From assembly GCA_031266935.1 (NCBI GenBank), contig JAISAC010000174.1:1-36500 (forward strand): a stretch of 36,500 nt of DNA. Reading direction: 5' to 3'. Position 1 is the first letter of the stretch, and every line of letters starts with the position of its first letter. Both the position numbers and the translations under genes were made by a program. This stretch comes from Prevotellaceae bacterium (lineage in GTDB: Bacteria; Bacteroidota; Bacteroidia; Bacteroidales; UBA932). The notes under the pieces were generated by a model. That model saw only the letters and a list, made by a program, of their open reading frames with translations. It was not told the origin of the DNA and did no database searches. Positions 6,151 through 13,219 of the stretch are shown here, in pieces.

Positions 6151-8040
6151 TTCCTTCACCGTTTGGTAAATGCCGTCGGCGTCGAAGCCGCACTCGGCTT
6201 GCAGCTGCGCCATGGCGCCGTGCTCCACAAACCTGTCGGGGATGCCAAGCCTCGTAACCTGCACCTTGTAGCCGTTTGCGGTGAAAAATTCGGCAGCCGC
6301 GCTCCCCATGCCCCCCACAACGGCGCCATCCTCTACGGTAATTACGCGGGTAAAGAGCTTTGCAACCTCGTGCAGCGTTTCCTCATCAACCGGCTTGGCA
6401 AAGCGCATATCGTAGTGCATGACCGAGATGCCCTCCTGCTCGAGCCTGCCCGCGGCCTGCGCCGCAAAGTTGCCGGCGTGGCCAAGGCTTAGCACGGCAA
6501 TGTGGCTGCCGTTCCGGACGAGCCGCGCTTTCCCCACGGGTATTTCTTCAAAAGGCCTGCGCCAGCGCTCCGTAACGCCGCTCCCGCGCGGGTAGCGTAT
6601 GGCAAACGTGCGCTGCTGCGGCAGCTGCGCCGTGTACATCATGCTGCGCAGCTCCACCTCGTTCATCGGAGCGGCCACCACCATGTTGGGGATGCAGCGT
6701 AAGAAGGCAACATCGTAGGCGCCGTGGTGGGTAGCGCCGTCCTCGCCTACAAGCCCGCTGCGGTCGAGGCAAAATACAACGTGCAGGTTTTGCAGCGCCA
6801 CGTCGTGAATGATGGAGTCGTAGCCCCGCTGCATGAAGCTGGAGTAGATGTTGCAAAACGGAATTTTTCCGGCGGCGGCCAGCCCGGCGGAGAACGTTAC
6901 GGCATGCTGCTCGGCAATGCCTACATCGAAAGCGCGGCTGGGCATTTTCTCCATCATGATATTGAGCGACGAGCCGGTGGGCATGGCGGGGGTTATCCCG
7001 ATAATTTTTTCGTTTTTTTCGGCAAGCTCTACGATTGTTTCGCCGAAAACGTGCTGGTAGAGCGGTGGCTGCCCGCTTCTGTTCGTGCAGAGGCGCTCGC
7101 CCGTGTTGCGGTCAAACGTGCCGGGCGCATGCCACAGCGTTTGGTTTTCTTCGGCAGGCTTGTAGCCTTTGCCCTTCACCGTAATGACGTGCAGCAGCTT
7201 GGGACCGGGTATGTTTTTCAGCATTTCCAGCGTACCCACCAGCTTGTTCACATCGTGCCCGTCAATCGGGCCAAAGTAGCGGAAGTTGAGCGCCTCAAAC
7301 AGGTTGCCCCGCCGCAGAATGGAGGACTTGACGGCAATCATTGTTTTTTGCAGAAAGAGGCGAATACCTTTCAGCCGCTCCGTTCGGTTCCAGACCTCGT
7401 TTTTCACCCTGTTGTAAACCTGCGAGGTGGTTATCTTTGTGAGGTATTCGCTGAGCGCTCCTACGCTGGGGTCTATTGCCATGTTGTTGTCGTTGAGGAT
7501 AACGAGCAGGTTTGACTTTTCGATGCCGGCGTTGTTCAGCCCTTCAAAAGCCAGCCCACCGGTCATGGAGCCGTCGCCGATGATGGCCACCACGTGGCGC
7601 TGCTCGCCCTGCATCTTGGCGGCAACCGCCAGGCCCAGCGCAGCCGAAATTGAGGTCGAGGAGTGGCCTGTGCCAAAGGCGTCGTATTCGCTCTCCGCCA
7701 TTTTGGGGAATCCGCTAATGCCGTGGTAGCAGCGGTTGTTGGCAAAGAGCTTGCGCCGCCCCGTCAGGATTTTGTGCGCGTATGCCTGATGCCCAACATC
7801 CCACACCAGCTTGTCGTAGGGCGTGTTGTAAACGTAGTGCAGGGCTACCGTGAGCTCCACCACGCCAAGGCTGGCGCCAAAGTGCCCGGGATTTTCCGAC
7901 ACCTTGTCAATGATAAAATCGCGTACCTCACGACACACCTCCGGCAGCGCTTGCCTGCCTAACCGCTTCAAATCTGTCGGGAACTCTACTGTTTCCAGCA
8001 ATGGGTACTTACCTTGGGGCATACTTGTAAAATTTAACAT
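6130..8040 (-). CDS. dxs: 1-deoxy-D-xylulose-5-phosphate synthase
   Basis: DXS condenses pyruvate and glyceraldehyde 3-phosphate to 1-deoxy-D-xylulose 5-phosphate, first step of the MEP isoprenoid pathway and a precursor for thiamine and pyridoxal; it acts in the cytosol with thiamine diphosphate. The 636-residue length is normal. Visible signatures are PGHFGASLGVVELTVALH, DVGHQAYAHKILTGR, the ThDP motif GDGSMTGGLAFEGLNNAG...NDNNMAI, and the transketolase-type DVGIAEQHAVTFSAGLA. The ORF opens at 8040, but the ATG at 8022 (MPQGKYPLLE) fits family N-termini better, and a -7 box at 8051-8058 would leave the 8040 start almost leaderless. The C-terminal ILNSEF is encoded by heptad repeats and looks like an added tail. 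Confidence 0.97.
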   Translation of the reverse strand: MLNFTSMPQGKYPLLETVEFPTDLKRLGRQALPEVCREVRDFIIDKVSENPGHFGASLGVVELTVALHYVYNTPYDKLVWDVGHQAYAHKILTGRRKLFANNRCYHGISGFPKMAESEYDAFGTGHSSTSISAALGLAVAAKMQGEQRHVVAIIGDGSMTGGLAFEGLNNAGIEKSNLLVILNDNNMAIDPSVGALSEYLTKITTSQVYNRVKNEVWNRTERLKGIRLFLQKTMIAVKSSILRRGNLFEALNFRYFGPIDGHDVNKLVGTLEMLKNIPGPKLLHVITVKGKGYKPAEENQTLWHAPGTFDRNTGERLCTNRSGQPPLYQHVFGETIVELAEKNEKIIGITPAMPTGSSLNIMMEKMPSRAFDVGIAEQHAVTFSAGLAAAGKIPFCNIYSSFMQRGYDSIIHDVALQNLHVVFCLDRSGLVGEDGATHHGAYDVAFLRCIPNMVVAAPMNEVELRSMMYTAQLPQQRTFAIRYPRGSGVTERWRRPFEEIPVGKARLVRNGSHIAVLSLGHAGNFAAQAAGRLEQEGISVMHYDMRFAKPVDEETLHEVAKLFTRVITVEDGAVVGGMGSAAAEFFTANGYKVQVTRLGIPDRFVEHGAMAQLQAECGFDADGIYQTVKEILNSEF

Positions 8041-8050
8041 ATCTAAAGGA

Positions 8051-8058
8051 CAAAGATA
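8051..8058 (-). promoter_or_regulatory. -7 box for dxs
   Basis: On the minus strand TATCTTTG matches TAnnTTTG exactly. Transcription would begin near 8045, which favours the dxs start at 8022. No clear -33 TTTG is seen at the expected distance. Confidence 0.45.
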
Positions 8059-8081
8059 GCAAACTTTGCGGTTTTACTCGC

Positions 8082-8089
8082 TACTTTTG
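8082..8089 (+). promoter_or_regulatory. -7 box for the OmpA-family gene
   Basis: TACTTTTG matches TAnnTTTG 32 bp before the start ATG at 8122. The nearest TTTG upstream (8065-8068) is only 13 bp away, so the -33 element is uncertain. Confidence 0.4.
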
Positions 8090-8121
8090 CGAGTAAAAAA
8101 AATTTAATTTATTTGTAACCC

Positions 8122-9144
8122 ATGAAGTACGCAATCCGTTTTACTACAATATCGCTACTGCTGATTTCTGCATCCTGCATTTCGCCTAAAAAATTTCAGG
8201 ATTTGCAAGCTCAAAAAGCAATTTGCGACGACAAAAACGCGCAGCTGGAGTCGGAAAACAAGGATTTGAAAGAAAAAAATCAGCAGCAGCAAGAACTTGA
8301 ACGAAAACAGAATAGCCACATATTCGACCTGCAGGATACGGTGGAGCTGCTGAGGGCAGACCAGCGCCTGCTGAACAGCCGCTACGCCGACTTGCTGAAA
8401 ACGCAGGAAACCATGCAGACGGGCAGCCGGCAGGAAATTCGCAAGCTGCTTGAGCAAATTCAGCAAAATCAGGAAGCGTTGCAGCAAAAAGAAAGCCAGC
8501 TGTTCAACGCGGAGCAGGCGCTTAACGAGCGCACCCTGTCTGCGCAGCAGCTCGAAGCGGAGCTCAACGAGCGCGGGCTTTCCATCCAAAAGCTGGAGGA
8601 GGATTTGGGCGAGCGCAACCGGAAGCTGATAGCCCTGCAGCAAGCCCTGTTCCAAAAAGATTCGGTTGCGCAGGCGCTGCGCAAAAAGGTGGCCGACGCG
8701 CTGCTGGGCTTTGAGGGAAAAGGGCTGACCGTAGCCATGCGCGACGGAAAGGTATATGTTTCGCTCGACGAAAAGCTGGTATTTGCATCGGGCAGCTCCA
8801 CCGTTGACGCGCGCGGCGTTGAGGCTATCAGCAGCTTGGCAAAGGTGCTGGAGCAGAACCCCGACATCAACGTAACCATCGAAGGGCACACCGACGATGT
8901 GCCGTACAAGGGCACAGGTCAGCTGCAGGACAACTGGGATTTGAGCGTGAAGCGCGCCACATCGGTAGTGCGCATTATGCTTAGAAACAGAGGTATAGAC
9001 CAGTCGCGGGTAACGGCGGCGGGCAGGGCTGAGTTTATGCCCCTGCAAGCCGGCAAAACGCCCGAAGTGCGGCAGGCAAACCGGCGCATTGAGGTTATCC
9101 TTGCCCCTAAGCTCGACGAAGTATTTAAGCTGCTGGAAAATTAA
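8122..9144 (+). CDS. OmpA/MotB-domain outer-membrane lipoprotein with long coiled coil
   Basis: A 340-residue secreted protein. The signal peptide ends in a lipobox (LLISASC, Cys near 19). Residues about 25-190 are a Gln/Glu/Leu-rich coiled coil (repeats of LEAELNERGLSIQKLEEDL type). The C-terminal 120 residues form a peptidoglycan-binding OmpA domain: VTIEGHTDDVPY, NWDLSVKRATSVVRIML and ANRRIEVIL. It probably tethers the outer membrane to peptidoglycan across the periplasm. It is followed after 29 bp of ATTCAAA-type repeats by lgt, the enzyme that would begin its own lipidation, and the two are probably co-transcribed. Confidence 0.93.
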   Translation: MKYAIRFTTISLLLISASCISPKKFQDLQAQKAICDDKNAQLESENKDLKEKNQQQQELERKQNSHIFDLQDTVELLRADQRLLNSRYADLLKTQETMQTGSRQEIRKLLEQIQQNQEALQQKESQLFNAEQALNERTLSAQQLEAELNERGLSIQKLEEDLGERNRKLIALQQALFQKDSVAQALRKKVADALLGFEGKGLTVAMRDGKVYVSLDEKLVFASGSSTVDARGVEAISSLAKVLEQNPDINVTIEGHTDDVPYKGTGQLQDNWDLSVKRATSVVRIMLRNRGIDQSRVTAAGRAEFMPLQAGKTPEVRQANRRIEVILAPKLDEVFKLLEN

Positions 9145-9173
9145 ATTCAAAAATTCAAGAATTCAAAATTCAA
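9145..9173. repeat. ATTCAAA heptad repeats between OmpA-family gene and lgt
   Basis: The gap consists of ATTCAAA-type units running directly into the lgt ATG (attcaaATG). The OmpA-family TAA stop also lies at its left edge. Confidence 0.8.
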
Positions 9174-9965
9174 ATGTTATCGGCAATTGTATGGAATGTT
9201 GACCCTGAGCTTTTCTCCATTGGGCCGATTCATGTGCGCTACTACGGGGTGCTGTTTGCGCTGTCGTTTGTATGCAGCTACCTCATCTTTGTGCGCTTTT
9301 TCAAGCGCGATAAGCTGCCGCTACCGCTGCTCGATACGCTTACCATGTGGGCGGTAGTCTCCACCATTGTTGGCTTACGCCTTGGGCACTGCCTGTTTTA
9401 CGACCCGGGCTACTACCTCTCGCACCCGCTCGAAATCCTGAAAATTTGGGAAGGCGGCTTAGCAAGCCACGGCGCGGCTATTGGCGTTCCGCTGGGGCTA
9501 TACTTTTTTTGCCGCAAGTACAAGATGAACTACCTTTGGCTGCTCGACAGAATAGTAATTGTGGTAGCGCTCACCGGCTTTTTCATCCGCATGGGCAACC
9601 TGATGAACTCCGAGATATACGGCATCCAGACTTCGCTGCCGTGGGGCTTTATTTTTGAGCGCCGCCACGAGGTTGTGCCCAAGCATCCCACGCAAATATA
9701 CGAGGCGCTGGCTTACCTGCTGATATTTTGTATCCTCCTGTACGCTTACGCAAAAAAATCCAGCCTGCTCAACCGCAAAGGCTTCTTATTCGGAGCATTT
9801 CTTGTGCTGGTGTTCACCTTCCGCTTCTTTGTGGAGTTCATCAAAGAGCGCCAGGTTGACTTTGAGGAAGGTATGCCGCTTGATATGGGGCAGCTGCTTA
9901 GCATCCCCTTTGTGCTGCTGGGTATATCCATGCTGATATACAGCTGGAAGACGAAGAAATTTTGA
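9174..9965 (+). CDS. lgt: Prolipoprotein diacylglyceryl transferase
   Basis: Lgt transfers diacylglycerol from phosphatidylglycerol to the lipobox Cys of prolipoproteins in the inner membrane. The 263-residue protein has about seven hydrophobic segments and the family signatures GGLASHGAAIGV, the Lgt motif FIRMGNLMNSEIYG, and HPTQIYEAL, followed by RFFVEFIKERQ. Length and topology are normal. The ATG sits at the end of an ATTCAAA heptad run and the TGA stop is the first three bases of the next heptad run, so both ends of the gene abut repeats. Many lipoproteins in this window are its presumed substrates. Confidence 0.97.
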   Translation: MLSAIVWNVDPELFSIGPIHVRYYGVLFALSFVCSYLIFVRFFKRDKLPLPLLDTLTMWAVVSTIVGLRLGHCLFYDPGYYLSHPLEILKIWEGGLASHGAAIGVPLGLYFFCRKYKMNYLWLLDRIVIVVALTGFFIRMGNLMNSEIYGIQTSLPWGFIFERRHEVVPKHPTQIYEALAYLLIFCILLYAYAKKSSLLNRKGFLFGAFLVLVFTFRFFVEFIKERQVDFEEGMPLDMGQLLSIPFVLLGISMLIYSWKTKKF

Positions 9966-10034
9966 ATTCTGAATTTTGAATTTTGAATTATCCTGACGGC
10001 GTAAGCCAATTCAAAATTTATAATTCAAAATTCA
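9962..10034. repeat. Second copy of the heptad / CCTGACGGCGTAAGCC inverted repeat
   Basis: Starting at the lgt stop, TGAATTT-type units lead to CCTGACGGCGTAAGCC (9992-10007), then AATTCAAAATT units. It matches the element after dxs, about 3.9 kb away. The arms could fold as a bidirectional hairpin. Confidence 0.85.
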
Positions 10035-10035
10035 T

Positions 10036-10107
10036 AACTCTCTTTGCTATTGAGGTTGTTTTGTTAGAAAAATGAGGTAAAAAATGAGGCTGAACCCTCA
10101 AAAAAAG
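10036..10107 (+). mobile_element. Partial, degraded copy of the foldback MITE
   Basis: The stretch ctctttgctattgaggttg, then gttttgttagaaa and a tgagg...cctca hairpin aligns with the left arm and centre of the intact MITE at 31023-31248. The left terminal repeat is missing, cut at the heptad repeats, and the right arm is not recognisable beyond about 10107. It has the same orientation as the partial copy at 11014. Confidence 0.7.
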
Positions 10108-10203
10108 ATTTAGCCTTATTTTCTTTTATTTTTCTTTTTGTTGGATTAATTAGAGTTTATATTCAATAGTTGATGGCACCTCAAACCATTTAAATTTCGT
10201 GCG

Positions 10204-10284
10204 TTTGCCCCGTCATAGCACCTCAAAAAAAAGAAATAACCATATTTGCCCGTAAGGAATTATTATTGTAAATTTGCCCCGTCA
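10204..10284 (+). promoter_or_regulatory. Promoter and repeated TTTGCCC motifs before the DUF5678 cassette
   Basis: TTTG (10245-10248), a 20-bp spacer and TAAATTTG (10269-10276) form a good Bacteroidota promoter with a start near 10283. TTTGCCC recurs three times (10204, 10245, 10273), two copies extended to TTTGCCCCGTCA, and GCACCTCAAA occurs twice just upstream (10176 and 10218). The motif overlaps both promoter boxes, so an operator role is plausible. Confidence 0.55.
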
Positions 10285-10316
10285 GCGTGGTTACAAACAA
10301 AAAAAACAATACAGCG

Positions 10317-10580
10317 ATGTTAGTTCGGAATTTTTATTATTATCTTGCCAATCAGGACGAATTGGTGAAGCAGTATAACGGAAAATACCTCGTAATCTCC
10401 GACCGAAAGATTATCTATTCCTCGCCCGACGATGCCGACGCTTTCAAAAAAGGAATGGAGATGGCAGGATTAGGCAACTTTATTATGCAGCTTTGCACAC
10501 CGGGCGAACAGGCATATACTGTGAAGTGTTACACGCCTCGGGTGGTTTTTTCTGACGTGCGCAACCGCCAAAAGAGCTAA
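10317..10580 (+). CDS. Small DUF5678-like protein, partner of the protease gene
   Basis: From the ATG at 10317 this is 87 residues; the track's GTG at 10287 would begin only about 4 nt after the predicted transcription start, so I prefer the ATG. The sequence ANQDELVKQYNGKYLVISDRK with a following acidic, helical stretch (SPDDADAFKKGMEMAG) resembles DUF5678, a small alpha/beta domain of unknown function. There is no signal peptide or membrane segment, so it is cytosolic. It is separated by 4 nt from the retropepsin-like gene, and the two share one promoter. A function as partner or substrate of that protease is inference. The region looks AT-richer than neighbouring genes and lies between MITE fragments, suggesting transfer. 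Confidence 0.75.
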   Translation: MLVRNFYYYLANQDELVKQYNGKYLVISDRKIIYSSPDDADAFKKGMEMAGLGNFIMQLCTPGEQAYTVKCYTPRVVFSDVRNRQKS

Positions 10581-10584
10581 ATAA

Positions 10585-11025
10585 ATGGGGAAAAGTTACG
10601 CATTTACAAAGAAATACGACAATATTACTCATGTACTTACGCTACCCGTATCAATTTCCTTAATTGGCTCTAACGGAAAGTACGAAACCCAGGGGATTAT
10701 TGATACAGGCGCAATTTGTTCGGTGGTGTCGATGAATGTGGTAGAAAAGTTGGGCGGCATACCATTCAGCTATCAGTTTATCAATACGGCAAGTGCGCAC
10801 AATACGCTAACACCACTTTATAAAGCAGCAGTGGTTTTGTGTGGTAAACTCGAAATAACAAATTTGACTGTTAGCGACGGTATTTTGCCTGTGGGCGAAG
10901 AATGTTTGATAGGAATGGATATACTTGCGCTTGGCGACCTTGCTGCTACGCATTTTGATGGTAAAACCTGCATTTCATTCCGTATTCCTTCGCTACAAAG
11001 TATAGAATTTACAGAGGACTCCTAA
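10585..11025 (+). CDS. Retropepsin-like aspartic protease
   Basis: A 146-residue single-domain protein with the pepsin-like active site IIDTGAICSVVS (D40) and the later family motif CLIGMDILALGD. One such domain acts as a homodimer in the retropepsin clan. It has no signal peptide, so it is probably cytosolic. It follows the DUF5678 gene by 4 nt. Its last codons and TAA lie within the terminal repeat of a partial MITE (from 11014), so the native C-terminus may have been altered. The substrate is unknown; the adjacent DUF5678 protein is the obvious candidate partner. Confidence 0.82.
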   Translation: MGKSYAFTKKYDNITHVLTLPVSISLIGSNGKYETQGIIDTGAICSVVSMNVVEKLGGIPFSYQFINTASAHNTLTPLYKAAVVLCGKLEITNLTVSDGILPVGEECLIGMDILALGDLAATHFDGKTCISFRIPSLQSIEFTEDS

Positions 11026-11148
11026 AAACTCCCAAAAATGAGGTAATGAAGTTAATACACATCGTTACGTTCTTTACTACTACTGAGGTTGTTTTGTTGA
11101 GAAAATAAGGTGAAAAATAAGGTTGAACCCTCAAAAGAACCTCATTCC
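11014..11148 (+). mobile_element. Half copy of the foldback MITE
   Basis: The left terminal repeat (GGACTCCTAAAAAC), the inner stretch acacatcgttacg, tactgaggttgttttgttga and the centre accctcaaaagaacctcatt match the left half of the intact MITE at 31023-31248. The right arm is absent; unrelated sequence begins after about 11148. The upstream protease stop codon lies in its left end. Confidence 0.8.
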
Positions 11149-11250
11149 TATTTAGATGGATTGGAAGCCATGAAACTGAAAGGAGAGCCCACCATACCGT
11201 TACATGAGTTTATAAATGAACAAAACAAAAAACGTGGATTAAATGTATAA
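11145..11250 (+). pseudogene. Orphan 3' end of an unidentified gene
   Basis: Directly after the MITE half copy, an open frame without a start encodes about 33 residues (LDGLEAMKLKGEPTIPLHEF and a basic tail NKKRGLNV) and stops at TAA. The acidic-helix then EPTIPLHEF pattern resembles C-terminal tails of small type II antitoxins, but I cannot identify it. It looks like a gene end left by the rearrangement that removed the right half of the MITE. Confidence 0.35.
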
Positions 11251-11304
11251 TATGATTATCGGTAAAATGAGAGAATAAAAAATATCGAGTACAACAGGAC
11301 AATC

Positions 11305-11333
11305 ATTCAAAATTCAAAATTCAAAATTCAAAA
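11305..11333. repeat. ATTCAAA heptad run before the DUF4249 gene
   Basis: Four consecutive ATTCAAA units end in aaaTTG, where TTG is the likely start codon of the DUF4249 gene. The rest of the 11026-11333 gap is the MITE half copy and the orphan gene end. Confidence 0.85.
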
Positions 11334-12497
11334 TTGAGAACTAAAACTCTTTGTTTTTTTGCAGCGCTGCTTGCCTGCTCGTGCGTAGAGCGCGTTACTA
11401 TCGACACGAATAGCCAAAATCCAAAGCTGATAGTGGTGGCTATGCTTACCACCGACACTATGCAGCAGGTGGTTACTATCACCAAATCGACCAACTTTTT
11501 TGGCGGGGATACCTGCCCGGCCGTACCCAACGCAAAGGTGTGGATAAACGATGAGCAGCTTACCCTGCTTGACGCCGGAAAAGGCGCTTACGCCACCCGA
11601 GACGATTTTTCTCTGGTGCCCGGCAACACCTACCGGCTGCGCGTGCTCTACGATATGAACGGAGACGGCGCGGACGAGGAATTCTGGGCAGAGGACGTTG
11701 TGCCCCACGCCATGTCGGTGCTGGGTATGCCGGGTGTACTGGTTACCCCCATTAACATGGATGGCGACACCTCCAGGTATGCGCCCCCCTTTATTGTTTC
11801 TGCCTTCGTTTGGCGCGAAAATCCTAACGACAGCTACGGCCGCGTCACCCAACGCTACCAGGGCAAGCAGCGGTCGGAAAATTTGACGCAGTACTCCATC
11901 GGCGACCTCTCATCCCTCTCCTCCAACCCCACTGCGGTACCGGGAATTTGTACGATTACCCGTGGCGGCTTTTTTCTGGAAGGGCAAACCGATACCGTTT
12001 TTTACTGCCCTTTTGATACCGTAACGCTCAGGGTGGACGGCATAACCACAGCAATGGCGCGCTTCGTTTCGTCGGCGCGAATGGAGAGCAACGGCAGCAA
12101 CCCCATGTTTGGCGGAGCGCCGGCCAACGTGGAGTCCAACATTAACGGCGCTAACGTGACGGGTTGCTTTGGGCTTTCCGCCGGCGGGAGGCCTGCCAGC
12201 TTTGTATTGCCGATGAATACCAAAACGCTGGACGGCGATAACGTATGGTTTAACATGCGCGATACTACCCTGCAAATTACCATACAGGAGGGCACTGCTA
12301 CCTACGCTACCGGCCCCTTAAAAGGGCAGGTGTACTTTAGGATGAAAAGCGTTGACGCCCATATCAAAGGATTTTGGGCGTACAAAGGTGCGGGCGAGGA
12401 GGCTTCAAGGTTCGAGATGAAAAGCTACAACGAATTTTGGGACATTGCCGGTAACGAAAAGTGGATGCGCGGGAGCAGGGCGCGGGGGATGGATTAA
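11334..12497 (+). CDS. DUF4249-family outer-membrane lipoprotein
   Basis: A 387-residue lipoprotein: a signal peptide (RTKTLCFFAALLACSC) has a lipobox with Cys near 15. The body resembles DUF4249 proteins of Bacteroidota: an early LIVVAMLTTD strand, an Ig-like PNAKVWINDEQ segment, then FSLVPGNTYRLRV, and a long beta-rich remainder ending in EFWDIAGN. DUF4249 genes usually sit beside a TonB-dependent receptor, but none is adjacent here. The start is TTG at 11334, the first bases after ATTCAAA repeats; no better in-frame ATG precedes the signal peptide. Its stop shares TTAA (12494-12497) with the stop of the convergent thiamine pyrophosphokinase gene. Confidence 0.82.
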   Translation: MRTKTLCFFAALLACSCVERVTIDTNSQNPKLIVVAMLTTDTMQQVVTITKSTNFFGGDTCPAVPNAKVWINDEQLTLLDAGKGAYATRDDFSLVPGNTYRLRVLYDMNGDGADEEFWAEDVVPHAMSVLGMPGVLVTPINMDGDTSRYAPPFIVSAFVWRENPNDSYGRVTQRYQGKQRSENLTQYSIGDLSSLSSNPTAVPGICTITRGGFFLEGQTDTVFYCPFDTVTLRVDGITTAMARFVSSARMESNGSNPMFGGAPANVESNINGANVTGCFGLSAGGRPASFVLPMNTKTLDGDNVWFNMRDTTLQITIQEGTATYATGPLKGQVYFRMKSVDAHIKGFWAYKGAGEEASRFEMKSYNEFWDIAGNEKWMRGSRARGMD

Positions 12498-13150
12498 ACC
12501 CAATCGGGGTACGCTCTGAACACCAGTACGCTGCCCTCCGAAAAATGTACGGAAAACGAATCTCCCAGCGACGCGTTCAGCGTACCCATCCACCACGAGG
12601 GTAAGGAGCGGTCGGTAATCGGGTATTGCAGCCCCTTGGTGGTGATTTTTGTGCGCGGCGACAGGCAAAATATAGATACCTGCTGTCCGGCAAAACTCTC
12701 GAAAGTTGAGCTGCTACAGGCTACGCTTAGCGCGCCATAGTTAGTTAGCATTTGCACATCTACTTTTCCGGCGTAGTCGGCCATGAGCGATATGTTGCCC
12801 AGCGTATGGTCTTCCCTTTTGCCGGTTGCCCCCAGAATGGTAATTTTGTTGTAGCCGTTGAGCTTGCAAAAATTTATGGATTTTGTAAGGTCGTTGCTCT
12901 CCTGGTCCGCCTCATGGTGCAGCCTGTCGGCAAAGCGCTCTTTCAGCTCCGGCGGAATGCTATCCAAATCACCTACGATGTGGGTAGGCTCCATGCCGAA
13001 TTGCAGCAGCGCCTCCACCGCACCGTCGCAGCAGACAATGGAGGTTGCGCTTCGCAAAAGCCGCAAGGCAACGCTGTGCACGGGAAACTCCCCATGCGCC
13101 AGCGCTACCGTATAAAAGGGTTGTATGAGATTTAAAAATTTAAGGCTCAA
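12494..13150 (-). CDS. Thiamine pyrophosphokinase
   Basis: This cytosolic enzyme transfers a pyrophosphate from ATP to thiamine to give thiamine diphosphate, cofactor of dxs encoded nearby. The 218-residue protein shows IVCCDGAVEAL, HIVGDLDSIP, the QESNDLTKSINF metal/substrate motif and LGATGKREDHTLGNISL, all typical of the family, then a beta-rich C-terminal domain. The start is TTG at 13150; there is no ATG before the conserved region, so a TTG or a lost start is required. It is 69 bp downstream of the fucosidase gene on the same strand and overlaps the DUF4249 stop by four bases. Confidence 0.93.
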   Translation of the reverse strand: MSLKFLNLIQPFYTVALAHGEFPVHSVALRLLRSATSIVCCDGAVEALLQFGMEPTHIVGDLDSIPPELKERFADRLHHEADQESNDLTKSINFCKLNGYNKITILGATGKREDHTLGNISLMADYAGKVDVQMLTNYGALSVACSSSTFESFAGQQVSIFCLSPRTKITTKGLQYPITDRSLPSWWMGTLNASLGDSFSVHFSEGSVLVFRAYPDWV

Positions 13151-13219
13151 AACTCCAACCCTGTTTTTGGGGTTTTAAAGGCTTTTTTTGGAGATTTAAA
13201 TCAAGCATGGCCTTATGCA

